64,000 nucleotides of DNA from Gibbula magus. Lineage: Eukaryota > Mollusca > Gastropoda > Trochida > Trochidae. Positions 1 to 10,718 of the stretch are shown here, in pieces (position 1 is the stretch's first letter; every line of letters starts with the position of its first letter). The notes under the pieces are model-generated. The model was not told where the DNA came from. It worked only from the letters and a program-made list of their open reading frames with translations, and searched no databases. Where the stretch lies: contig OW388298.1 in the NCBI GenBank assembly GCA_936450465.1, positions 12,598,395 to 12,662,394 of the forward strand. Reading direction: 5' to 3'. Made by a program: the position numbers and the translations under genes.

Positions 1-33
1 TAGGTGTTTTAATATTGTCACTCCAGGTAGGGC

Positions 34-267
34 TTACAGACTACTCTCGATTATATCCTGAATACATCTCAGACATATACAACCCATGACACCACGCTTT
101 TCAGTTCCAATTCTAAATTTACTCGTTATATCAATCCAGTATAACATGTCTCTGATTTTCAAACATAGTACATGTTTTGTAGGTTTATCTCCTAAATACC
201 CATTATTTCTTATATCCAGGAGAGGTAATTCTTCATTGAAAAATTCATTTTTTTTTTCATTATACAT
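34..267 (-). other. Uncertain ORF, possible terminal exon or repeat fragment
   Basis: Open reading frame of 77 codons ending in TAA. The translation looks protein-like (for example GDKPTKHVLCLKIRDMLYW) and is preceded on the minus strand by an acceptor-like TTTTATTCAG, so it could be the last exon of a minus-strand gene. Against this, any upstream exons would overlap the Ig gene that starts at 659. A stretch (GGTTTATCTCCTAAAT) recurs near 26470, which fits a dispersed repeat. I do not recognise a family. Confidence 0.22.
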
Positions 268-658
268 GTACCTGAATAAAATGTTACCTTAAAAAAACAA
301 AAATAATTATAACAATTATAAGACATTTAAATTGTAGATGTGTCTGCCAGTTTATGAACATGGTTAGCAGAAGGCATGAACATATCTAGATGACAATTAA
401 GGGTGCGCAAAAAATAAGAAAAGAAAAAGGTATCTAATTAAAAGGATTAAATTTGATCTTATCTTAAACAGTATAGTTAGAAAACGATTTTAAAGATTTA
501 TATTTCAGTAAAATATTCGATTGTTTTAACTGTAAGATCTAAAACAATCTTCTGTACAGCTACAATATACGGTTATCACTGAAGGCATGTAAACAGACAT
601 GATAACAGTGTTATCAGGTCAAAGGTCAGGTATCAAATGTTATCCTCCAGTTGACAAC

Positions 659-722
659 ATGGCCTCTTTGAAGCTTGTGTCAGTATTTTGTTTACTGATT
701 TGTATACTGCAGAACGGACATG
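659..722 (+). CDS. Ig membrane protein, exon 1 (signal peptide)
   Basis: Sixty-four coding bases from ATG to the donor ACATG|GTATGT. The exon encodes the hydrophobic signal peptide and leaves one base (phase 1), which completes a Gly codon with exon 2. Confidence 0.78.
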
Positions 723-3700
723 GTATGTGGTTTACTGATTTGATTATGCTTCGCTGGTTGATTGATTTACCCAGTATGGTAATTTAAATGAATATGACTT
801 GAGATGATATTATGTGGAATGATACGGTGTATATCGTGTGGTATGATAGTGCACGATATGACATGTTATGAGATTAACTAGTATGGAAGGAAGTTATGTT
901 ATACGATGGTACTAAGAATAATTGGTATCATGGTATATGGTGTGGTATATTATATGATATGTCACTGTCTTGAGATTAAATGGTGTATGGTGTGGTATAT
1001 TATATGATATGTCACTGTCTTGAGATTAAATGGTGTATGGTGTGGTATATTATATGATATGTCACTGTCTTGAGATTAAATGGTGTATGGTGTGGTATAT
1101 CATATGATATGTCACTGTGTTGAGATTAAATGGTATATGATGTGGTATATTATATGATATGTCACTGTCTTGAGATTAAATGGTATATGGTGTGGTATAT
1201 TATATGATATGTCACTGTGTTGAGATTAAATGGTATATGGTGTGGTATATTATATGATATGTCACTGTCTTGAGATTAAATGGTATATGGTGTGGTATAT
1301 TATCTGATATGTCAGTGTCTTGAGATTAAATGGTATATGGTGTGGTATATTATATGATATGTCACTGTCTTGAGAGTAAATGGTATATGGTGTGGTATAT
1401 TATATGATATGTCACTGTGTTGAGATTAAATGGTATATGGTGTGGTATATTATATGATATGTCACTGTGTTGAGAGTAAATGGTATATGGTGTGGTATAT
1501 TATATGATATGTCACTGTGTTGAGATTAAATGGTATATGGTGTGGTATATTATATGATATGTCACTGTCTTGAGATTAAATGGTATATGTTGTGGTATAT
1601 TATATGATATGTCACTGTCTTGAGATTAAATGGTATAGTAGGACAATATTATGCTACGACGTGGTACTGCCATTAAATAGTAAGGTATATTATTTGACAT
1701 CTTCACAACGTCACGGGCGTAACGGAAAGATTTTCAAATCATTTCTCTCCGGAAAGAATTTAAATCGATACGTTTTCACCTTGCCGTGGGAAGATGATTA
1801 TTTGATCATGATACGACACTGTGTTAAGATTAAATGGTATAGTAGGACAGTATTATGCTATGACATGGCACTACAATTAAATGTTAAGGTATATTATCTG
1901 ATCATGATACGACACTGTGTTGAGATTAAATGGTATACATGTAGTACGACAGTATTATACTATGACATGGCACTACAATTAAATGGTAAGGTATATTATT
2001 TGATCATGATACGACACTGTGTTGAGATTAAATGGTATACATGTAGTACGACAGTATTATACTATGACATGGCACTACAATTAAATGTTAAGGTATATTA
2101 CTATGATACGGCATCGTGTTGAGATTAAATGGCTTGGTATGACTTGATATGCCTGCCATATTATTGTTCGCAGGCATCATTCTGGAAGCCAAGGAAGAAG
2201 CCATCCACGGCCAGCCATTCACCATGAAGTGTTCAGTGAACAAGACGGAAAAGCCAAGCAACATCCTCTGGTTCGAGAGTAACGAAGCCGTGGTCGCAAC
2301 AACTCCTGATGGATTCGACCAGCCCCTAGGCAATCTGCAGAGTCCTTATGGGCGTATTTGGGGCAGGTGAGGTTAACCTTTCCACTAAATATTACACTTG
2401 AAACGATGCAATGTTTAGGCTGCATAAAAAAGTTAATTGTTTCTCGGGCACTAAAATGAAATATTGATGTCGGAGAAAGTAGATTAGAATGTATTTGATA
2501 GAAAGAAGCACTCACAATTTCATACATAAAGGCATGATACTTTTTAATTTATTTCTAAGTCTGTTTAAATACACTTGGGATACTGAAATAGCTTTTCAAT
2601 ATGTTTTATGGCTACAATGTTTGGTATAGAAGTTAAAAAAAATTAAAAAGTAGAAATTTAATTAATAAAAGATTGTGTCGACATAAATAACCTTCTTTGA
2701 TTTAAATTCGTTGACGCGTCTTTACTGCAGGGCGTCAATTTAATAATATTGTAATTTGTATTGGACGTTTCTTTAGCGCGTGATTTTATTAAGGGATGTC
2801 CGCTTATGAATAATATGTGTTTTTCAGTTCAAACGAAGGAAATGATTCGGCACAATTGTTTGATGAATAACTATAATTATGGAAATATTCGTAAAATACA
2901 AATGTGTGAAAAGACCATGTATATATATTAATGGAGGCTCCGTTTGTATATAGTATGTATCAGTAAAAACGATGTATATGAACAGGTACAATTGTAAGAG
3001 ACGACAGTAAAACCATTGAAACATTCGTAAAAGTATTAAAAAAATAGATAGATAAATGAATATATAACTAAATAATAATTTCGGGTGTATTATGGTAAGG
3101 TACGTCCACATATATTGCTTATTAAATGTTTGTCACAGGTATTTCGTCACGAGTTATGGCCCCTTTGAACATCACTTGACCTTGCTGATTGACCCAAATA
3201 AGGACGAAGGAAGGTCATGGACATGCGCAGTTGGGAAGGCTAAGAGTAACCCAATAAAAATAAGCTGTAAGTAATTATCCACTCACGTTTAATACATCCA
3301 TTTCGTCATCTTGCTGTGTTTTTCCAAACTGAAAGGATCCGTTTGAATGGCTACAAATCTAAAATACCTTTTTTTGGAATATTAAAAAAATGTCGCTAAC
3401 ATGCAATGTCGTCCGTCGATAACACGGGGAATTGAGGATACCCGATATCGTGCTATAAACAATGTATATAGAAGTATCCACACCCCTCTACACCTGTACT
3501 AGTCTAAAGGAGCGCCAACCGCCATGTTGGATTCGTTTTCAAAACTGCGAGTCGACAACAGTCATGGCTTATATCTATCTCTATATCTACACATTGTCAT
3601 CTGAAATAACTAGCCACTGATCCTTTCTTCGGTTCAAACGGAAATTAAGGAACTGAACAAAACTTTTCCTTAATTCTTACTTTTTGCCGAAAATACGCCG

Positions 3701-6700
3701 ATAAGTCGACTCCACCTGAAAACAGGATTCAAATACACGTTCCTGTGGTCGCTAACGTTGAGTCAAGTAAGATACATTTTATATGTTGGTCAAAAGCTAC
3801 TTCTTCATTACTGGTAAAACGTGTCATGATCATTAAACGTTAATAGGTTGGTTGCTGTGGTTGCAAGGGTTTGGTAAGTGGCGTAAACGAGTTTTGGTGA
3901 TCTTGAAAATATAATGAATGTCACTAAAGTTGGCTGGTGTCTTCGTAATTCCCCAATGAAGAAGTCACTCAATTTGAAGACATTAGGTGTTAATGGTTAT
4001 TGGCTAGCGCGTTAACAGCAGTGTGACCTTGAAAATAAAGTCAAGGTCACCAAAGATTACTTGTGTCTGTATAGTCCGTCAATATCAGCTGTCACCAAAT
4101 TTGAAGACATAAATTTGAAACTTATACATAAAGACAACTGATCTACTAAAATAAAATATATTATTTTTAAAAACTCATGTAAATGTATATAATGAATAAC
4201 TGAATTATAACAACGAAACAGTTTCAAAGGGGAAAACAGTATTTGTACATACCTGCTATTACCTGACCGATAGATACGATATTCTCAATAGGTTAGTCGG
4301 TATTTGAGATACTGTTTTACAGTCGAAGAGGCATGGGTGCATTGCGTTATTAATACATACATTTAATATAATCAGTCCATAACCGGTTCACTGGTTGCAC
4401 ACTTTCAACTCATGTTTCAGTTACTGCTTGTAGGATTGTCGACAGATAAGAAATTCGGATAACATATAAACACATACTAATTTTTAATCTTAATATCTTT
4501 TAAAAATCAGATAAACTTTCAGAGTTATCAGGCATAACTTATGGGTTGTCGTCAGGGAGAAGACGACTAAAGAGGCGGAAGTGTACCGTCAGAATCGCAG
4601 AAAATAGGTTATTGTGAAAAAGCAAAAAGCTATTACTGCAGCTTACAATGTGTTTGGAATGTCGGTACAGACTAGACATTACTTAATATTGACATGTACA
4701 TGTAACCACACTATGGAAATAATAAAAACAATGCGAAGCGTGACATATAGGCCATGGGCCGAGGACTGTTTTTGTTCATTTGAGGTCCAAGTTTTTGGTG
4801 AAGGGGAAAACTTTACTTTATATTGTAGAAAATGGTTATTTTTCACAAAATATTCAATGTTTCACCAAAAACACTTGTTCATTAATTAATAAACAGTAAT
4901 AGAAGGCCCTTGATAAATATGCTATTTTCAACCAATCAGAGAGCAGCTAGGTCAGCCTGCCCGGTACAACAAAGATGGCCGCCCCCATTATAGATTGTGT
5001 GTCTGTCTGTTTGTGAGTCTTCAACTGATCAAATTGTGGCAATATCAGAAGTTTCCAGGGGCCATATATATGGGTATAATAAACAATGGCTACTTCTGGA
5101 TGGAAAACAGAAAATTAATCATAATTTTGATTATTGACACTGTGATACTGCAGAATAATGTTCAGGGGAGAAGTTTTTTGGTCAATTTTCGAGTTAGAAG
5201 AGCTACTAAAGTTATATGAAGGGTGGCATATGTTTGAAATCAACTGGGTTTGTGGAGAAATGTATAGTTGATTGGTACGTGCGTTTATTTGTGAATGTCA
5301 CCGATTCTTAGAGTACATTTTGACCTGAAGTTGAATGGGCCGCTTCCTTAGATCGGCAGTATGGCTGACATTGTTCCTTTATTCTTTTTATTTGATATAG
5401 GGTGTAGGGTTTTTGTTTACCTTCATTTAACCTTCGTTTTACTTAAAATATCGGGTTCCTGTTGAGAAAATGGATCATTTGCCCAAATTAAATGGTACAC
5501 AAGTGAGAAATTTTTTTAAATTTTAATTTTAAAACTGTCTTCATGGCTATAACTAACAGTTAATTTGGTATTTGAGTAGAAAACATTTTTGATGATGGCA
5601 TGTAAAACACTTTATTGGTAGTCAATTTTGTGGCCATTAACATCAATCTGGTAACTTTTACTGACACCTATTATTATATATCTTTGACAACAATAGACTG
5701 ATGACATGTATATTTTTGTTTTGTATGTATATTCTATGTATTTGAAATGAAATGGAATAAAAAAAATAGACGAAAAAAGAAAGAAAGAAAAAGAAGAAAA
5801 AAAGTATTCACACCTTTTGAAAAAACACACAGAATTTTTTTTTTTACCTTTAGCAATATCTGTAATATCTTCAAAAATGACAAACAATCCTGAGCAAACA
5901 ATGTATTACGATTACATGATTATATTTTATATGCAAATACTAAGTTGAATTTTGTTGGGTGTTCATATTGACTCTATGCATATTATATCTACCTATCTAC
6001 TGTCTATAAAACTGACGTGCAGATAAACTTTGCAAGCAGTAGAAACAAAAGTATGGGTCCAGGTCTCACTTCTTTTCATGGAAACTAATCAAAATTTGAA
6101 AGTTTTGAAACATAAAAGGCCCATATTTTAAAAAAGGTATATTGACCTTTTATGTTGGGAAATGAAAGAAACCTATCCCTCAATAAAAGTCCAGTTCGTT
6201 TCCATGAAAACACAATACTTATATATTAAAAACAATTAACATGTCATAAGATACCACCTTTAATACTGATTACCACCTATTAAGTTTAAAAAAGATAACA
6301 CAAACAGTTCTGCTCGGGAAATGAACTAATTCCCAAGGTGGATAACACATATTAGGTTAAAAAAGATTAAAGATAAACCTTTTTTTTAAAATAAATTTCT
6401 TATATGAAAATGAACCTGTCCCTGTGTCCAAATCCAAACCATTTCCATAGAAACTAAATTAATAATTTTAAAATCTTAAAATAAACAAGCAAAAAAGTGA
6501 GCGTGGCTCACTAATACCCCCGACTGTTTAAGTTTGACATTTTTATTTTACTTAAAGAGAGAGGTGTCTGCACACCTAAGGATTGATAAGCTTTGAAATG
6601 TAATTGCTAAGATTAAACTGTTTGTGAAAATGGTAGGACAAGTCTCGATCTTCATGTGAAAAAGGTGGTTTAAGTCAAAATAGGAATAAAAGTAACTTGA

Positions 6701-8256
6701 AAAGGTATTGGTAATATAATACACTACTGCTATTACCACTGATTTCAACTTTATTTTGGAAATTAATCCATCATAATGATTCATTCGAGTGACTTTAAAC
6801 AACAGGTACATGGAAGCACACCCCTGAAGGCACAGTGAGAGATATACAGCAGTTAATGGCTGAAAGGAAAGAAAATTTAACTTTTCCCAAAATATAACCA
6901 GTGGAAATATAAAAAGTAAAATCAACGAGAACACAGAAGTAGCTTTTGATGAAAGTTACATGAAAAAGAAAATGATGAAGTCAACAAATCACAATACAGA
7001 AGTAGCTTCAGTCATTCTAGCTATGATAAAGTAAAAGAATATAAAAAATCGCCAAAAATTCAAAAATTCACCAAATCGTGTTACATTTTGCACTGCACCT
7101 CTCCTAGTGGTGAAGGAGACATGTGCCAAATTTGAAAAGGATGAGATGAATAGTTTTTCTGTAATCGATCGGACAAAAAATGCTCCGAATTTGACTAAGT
7201 TAAAAAATACAAAAATTCGCCAAAAATACAAAAATTCACCAATTCGGTTTAAACTTCGCACAGCACCTTTCCTAGTGGTGAAGAAGACATGTACCAAATT
7301 TGAAAAGGATGAGATGAATAGTTTTTTTGTAATCGATCGGACAAAAAATGCTCAGAATTTGACTAAGTTAAAAAATTTAAAAAATCGTCAAAAATTCAAA
7401 AATTCACCAATTCGGTTTAAACTTCGCACTGCACCTCTCCTAGTGGTGAAGAAGAAATGTACCAAATTTAAAAAGGATGAGACGAATAGTTTTTCTGTAA
7501 TCGATCGGACAAAAATTTTCTTCGGACGGAAGGACAGACGGACGGAAGGAAGGACAGACGGACGGAAGGACGGACGGACGGAATTGTTGGTATAACTATA
7601 TACCCCCAACCGTTGGTCGGGGGTATAAAAAGGCATATGGATAATACACCTAAAGAGTTTCAGAAAAATAAAATTAACAGGTTTTTAGCCATGCTTTGAA
7701 AATGAACCTATCAGTCTTGGTAACACATTTGAGTCAAAATCAAAGTTATTGAAAAAAGTGATAATATCTTAAAGCAACTCTTCAGTATTTGGTTGGTTAC
7801 TTCAAATCCCCTGGTTCCTACGGCAATGTTGAAGATACTACGGAACATAATATTGGACGATAAAAGGTGATAGTGAGATCTCCGTGTCCATTGGAACCTT
7901 GATCAAAAGTGTTTGAGGTCTGATTACAGAGAAGCTCAATATATAGTTTTTTTCTAGAAGGGCAGTAACCGTACAAATATACGGTAGTATGTATTAGAAT
8001 TTAACATTGTTCTAAATGCTCATCAATTGAGAATCTTACCCATGTGTCTTCTGATATCAAATATATCAACAGGACTTGATTAAAGTTACAAATATCCCCA
8101 GCATGCCAATGAAACAAATTTCCTCCGGGATATCTTATCTTAATGATTGAACATATCTCAAACACAACACTGCCTTTTAGCTTCTTTGTCAGTACATCAT
8201 CATCATCAACTTTGAGGTCATAACATTGTCAGCAGTGGCGGATCCCGGAATTTTCA

Positions 8257-8290
<34 letters not shown>

Positions 8291-10718
8291 CAATACCCGC
8301 TCATGCAAAAGAGAGAGATGAAAGTATGTTGTCAATTAATAGTTTGATGTCATTAGTTCAATCCATAATCATGACAGATGGTATAACACTATTTGGATTG
8401 AGGTTTGTGAGTAGTAAGAATTGTAGTTTGTAACCAGTATGTTTTCATTGATAAAGCAAATAAAGAGAGAGATGAAAGTATGTTGTCAATTAATAGTTTG
8501 ATGTCATTAGTTCAATCCATAATCATGACAGATGGTATAACACTATTTGGATTGAGGTTTGTGAGTAGTAAGAATTGTAGTTTGTAACCAGTATGTTTTC
8601 ATTGATAAAGCAAATAAAACATTTTTTTATATTTTTATGGTCAAGAAAAGACAGAATTTCTCTATTTATCTTTTTGAGAAAACGTTCTCACCAGTACCAC
8701 TGCAGTTTGATCTCAGTTCTCAACACAGTGAAAATATCACACAGGGAATGACATCATGTCCACAATAATATGACGTCACGTCTGCCATCAACAACTTCAG
8801 CGTATGATATCACAAGAACTCCCTAAGTTTTTAACTTTTTAACTTTAAAACACCAAATTTTTTTTAAACACAGAAGCATATAATATATAGAATATTTTGT
8901 ATTTACAGTGTAATGTCACTTATCTCATCTCATATATATATTTCACTCGTATCTGCGCCACTTATACTGGCACTCGCTGAGAGATAAACTGCAACATCAT
9001 ACTGAAAACACTGAAGAATCCTCTATTTATCTGGCCTACCAAACACATAAGTTCTTTTGAATCAAATTCTCATAATCAAAAAATTATAAGCTTTCAAAGG
9101 ATTCAAAGAAGTAAGAAAAGGGGAAAACATAATTGTTTTATAACCTTTTTTTAAATCAAAGATATTTTCATTCATATTTTTATTTTTAAAAAAATCTCAA
9201 ACCTTTAACTACTTCTACAGAAAATGGGTATCTTTAGCGAACAGACAAATTTATATTTACATTCTTCTACATTTTTGTAACATATCATTCCATAATGTGT
9301 TTTCGTACGTTTGTAATAAGAATCAGTTGTTACTTGATGGCAAATTCTATGAGAAATGTTAAAAAAAAATTAGAAATTCTTGCAAGAGTTACCTCCCTTT
9401 GCTCAGAAAAAAACTCTCACCCCTGTTATAAAAATTCATTTAGCTCTCTTGGAAATGTATGTAGTTTAAAAATTCCAACTTCTCATTGTTGTAATTACAT
9501 CGGTTTCTTACACTATGAATTGAATTAGGGCTAAAATTTAATTTTCTTTTTAAAATCATAAACGAAATGGGACGGTTTGAGAAAAAAAAAATTTTTCAGA
9601 ACATTTTTGGCAGAAATTTCACATTTTTTAATGGGAAACCCAGTTGGATTACAATATTAAGATAGAACAACATATTCTCTTTCAACAGATATGTAATATG
9701 TGGAAATATATTAAAAACTTTTGTCAAAAAATCAGTTTTTCCGTGGCTAAGAAGACCTTTTGCGAAACTGCTGATCCATCACTTCAACATGCCTTAATTT
9801 CATAATGAACAAGTATCCTAGGTGAAACATTGCATTTTTGGAAGCAGTAAACACTCAGGATTAAATTGATATATTGTTTCTGCCTTCACCAAAAACTTGG
9901 ACCTAAAGTCACTTTAGAGACAAGCTACGGCTTTCGGCCCATGGCCTAATATATTGATATTCTAAATACGTTGTCGTCTGTATGTAGATTCAAAGGGGAG
10001 TAACTCCATCTTGTTTGGTTCATTTCAGTAGTCCGAACATTTCACTATCCGAACGTTTTCGATGAAAAACGGAAGTGTTCGGATTATCGAGGTCTGACTG
10101 TACATTGTAGATTTTGTACTTCTGATAGTTCTATACAGAAGATGTCTGTCTTTTCTTGCATGTTTATCTCATCGAGTGAGGTAGAAAGATTATATTTTCA
10201 CGAGTGGCGCAGTTGGTATTTGTCAAGAATTTACGGATATTATATTTATTATATGATGTTATCCTTGTCATTACGTCCGAAAGGGTAGTTTTCTCGCCGA
10301 ACGGCCGCTAGGAACAGCCCGTCACCACAGCAACACTGTGCACTCATTAGCCAATTCGCCTCGTGAGATCATTGTTTTATGACGTCAAATTATATCAGTC
10401 ACTGTTCGCAGTGAAAAAATAACGTATTTCCACTGTAGCTTGATAGACAGTTTATTTCATTGATAAATACTAGTATTTCATTGCCCGTCATATAATAACA
10501 TGTTTTATCATGTAATGAACAATGAAATACTGGGATTTATTTGCTGATGCACCTAATGTATTTAATGGTAATAACTTTTGTTATTTGTTTCTCCAGCACG
10601 TGCTCCAGACCCGCCCTCCTTCTGGACAATGCCCTGGATTTACGGATTGGCCGCTGGAATACCCATCTGTCTCCTCGTCCTACTACTTCCGGTCTACATC
10701 TGGCGAGGGAGATCGTGA
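659..10718 (+). CDS. Single-Ig-domain type I membrane protein (4 exons, 168 aa)
   Basis: Exons 659-722, 2174-2366, 3139-3266 and 10597-10718 (507 nt in all). Intron phases 1, 2 and 1 match at every junction. Residues 1-21 form a hydrophobic signal peptide (MASLKLVSVFCLLICILQ). Residues 23-128 form an Ig-like domain with Cys41 (TMKCSV), Trp54 (ILWFES) and Cys115 (RSWTCAVG), plus one NKT glycosylation site at 44-46. Residues 142-164 are a transmembrane helix (AAGIPICLLVLLLPVYIW), followed by only RGRS and a stop. The start at 659 is preferred over ATG 599 because it puts the signal peptide at the N-terminus and has a good context (AACATGG). The likely role is a cell-surface receptor or adhesion molecule that needs a partner for signalling; this is inference. 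No ITIM or ITAM motif is present. Introns are 1.45, 0.77 and 7.3 kb; the last is full of repeats and could hide a skipped exon. I cannot name an orthologue. Confidence 0.78.
931..1640 (+). repeat. 50-bp minisatellite, about 14 copies
   Basis: Tandem array of a 50-bp unit built on GTCACTGTCTTGAGATTAAA and TGGTATATGGTGTGGTATAT. Copies are almost identical and differ at a few positions (GTCT/GTGT, ATTAAA/AGTAAA). It lies wholly in intron 1 of the Ig gene. The high identity implies recent expansion or homogenisation. Confidence 0.95.
1690..1795 (+). repeat. Dispersed repeat fragment between two tandem arrays
   Basis: A GC-richer block starting CTTCACAACGTCACGGGCGT separates the 50-bp array from the longer-period array. 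The same sequence occurs on the opposite strand at about 52495-52580, sharing CTTCACAACG, GTAACG and TCGATACG landmarks. It is a mobile-element fragment of unknown class. Confidence 0.6.
1800..2122 (+). repeat. About 100-bp tandem repeat, 3+ copies, related to the 50-bp array
   Basis: Landmark GATCATGATACGACACTGTG recurs at about 1804, 1900 and 2002 (periods 96 and 102). The units keep GTGTTGAGATTAAATGGTAT from the 50-bp array, so this is a diverged, longer-period derivative. The 180-codon open frame across it is a by-product of repetition. Confidence 0.85.
2174..2366 (+). CDS. Ig membrane protein, exon 2 (first half of Ig fold)
   Basis: Acceptor TTATTGTTCGCAG and donor GGGCAG|GTGAGG. The exon encodes the B-strand cysteine (TMKCSV) and C-strand tryptophan (ILWFES) of an Ig-like domain. 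It enters in phase 1 and leaves in phase 2. Confidence 0.8.
3139..3266 (+). CDS. Ig membrane protein, exon 3 (second half of Ig fold)
   Basis: Acceptor TTTGTCACAG and donor AGCT|GTAAGT. The exon encodes the F-strand cysteine in RSWTCAVGKA, the expected disulfide partner of the exon 2 cysteine. It enters in phase 2 and leaves in phase 1. Splitting one Ig domain across two exons is common for V-like or derived Ig domains. Confidence 0.78.
3267..4747. other. Intron 3 of the Ig gene, first part: no gene seen
   Basis: AT-rich intronic sequence. I see no exon with splice sites and no recognisable element here, beyond a short CAAGGTCACC-containing stretch near 4040 that looks like old repeat. Confidence 0.5.
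4748..4882 (+). repeat. Left copy of an inverted repeat pair (partner 9810-9948)
   Basis: Starts with the palindromic TAGGCCATGGGCCGA and continues through GGTCCAAGTTTTTGGTGAAG and AATGTTTCACC to ACTTGTTCATTA. The same landmarks occur in the same order in the reverse complement of 9810-9948. The two are either ends of a 5.2-kb element or two inverted copies of one dispersed repeat. Confidence 0.7.
7085..7507 (+). repeat. 167-bp tandem repeat, about 2.5 copies
   Basis: The landmark TAGTGGTGAAG recurs near 7106, 7272 and 7441, each followed by ACCAAATTTGAAAAGGATGA and GTAATCGATCGGACAAA. Reading frames on both strands stay open only because the unit repeats; I do not call a gene. Confidence 0.9.
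7507..7582 (+). repeat. GGAC/GGAAGGAC simple repeat
   Basis: Degenerate array of ACGGACGG and AAGGACAGACGG units at the right end of the 6495-7640 element. Such G/A-rich ends are common in molluscan repeats. Confidence 0.9.
8035..8110 (+). repeat. Half-copy of the 25624 foldback family
   Basis: Contains GTGTCTTCTGATATCAAATA followed by TATCAACA, matching one arm of the perfect inverted repeat at 25624-25729. The second arm is missing here. Confidence 0.6.
8233..8289 (+). repeat. CAGTGGCGGATCC terminus and 31-base poly-G run
   Basis: CAGTGGCGGATCC resembles the ends of miniature hAT-type elements in many animals, and a related end (CAGTGACGGATTCC) lies at 10746. It is followed by an uninterrupted run of 31 G at 8259-8289, whose length may be an assembly estimate. 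Confidence 0.55.
8308..8615 (+). repeat. Perfect 154-bp tandem duplication
   Basis: Bases 8308-8461 and 8462-8615 appear identical over the full 154 bp, beginning AAAGAGAGAGATGAAAG and ending GATAAAGCAAATA. Absence of any difference implies very recent duplication or an assembly artefact next to the poly-G run. Confidence 0.92.
9810..9948 (-). repeat. Right copy of the inverted repeat pair (partner 4748-4882)
   Basis: Reverse-complement copy of 4748-4882, ending at TCGGCCCATGGCCTA. Similarity is interrupted by small indels, so the copies are not recent. Confidence 0.7.
10597..10718 (+). CDS. Ig membrane protein, exon 4 (transmembrane helix, stop)
   Basis: Acceptor TTGTTTCTCCAG. The phase-1 join gives SRAPDPPSFW, then a 23-residue hydrophobic helix (142-164) ending in WRGRS and TGA at 10716-10718. 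The open frame and transmembrane character in exactly the phase required by exon 3 support this assignment. Confidence 0.78.

Larger units (their letters stand above)
6495..7640. mobile_element. Non-autonomous element with short inverted ends and internal tandem repeats
   Basis: ATACCCCCGAC at 6514-6524 is matched by its exact reverse complement at 7616-7626. The left end also has the hairpin GTGAGC-GTG-GCTCAC (6497-6511); the right end is a hairpin, TATACCCCC to GGGGGTATA. Inside are three copies of a 167-bp unit (7085-7500) and a GGACGGAAGGAC-type simple repeat. No transposase is visible. A lone copy of the left end appears at about 29300 (GTGAGCGTGACTAACTAATA). Confidence 0.6.

Noticed and set aside
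1580..2122. 180-codon plus-strand frame
   Set aside because: It runs through tandem repeats in the intron of the Ig gene; the repeated peptide (IRHCVEIKWYTCSTTVLYYD) mirrors the repeat unit.
6548..6934. 128-codon minus-strand frame rich in hydrophobic residues
   Set aside because: It lies inside the 6495-7640 repeat element; AT-rich composition explains Leu/Phe/Ile runs and no homology is recognised.
7107..7595. 162-codon plus-strand frame
   Set aside because: Derived from the 167-bp tandem and the GGAC simple repeat inside a non-autonomous element.
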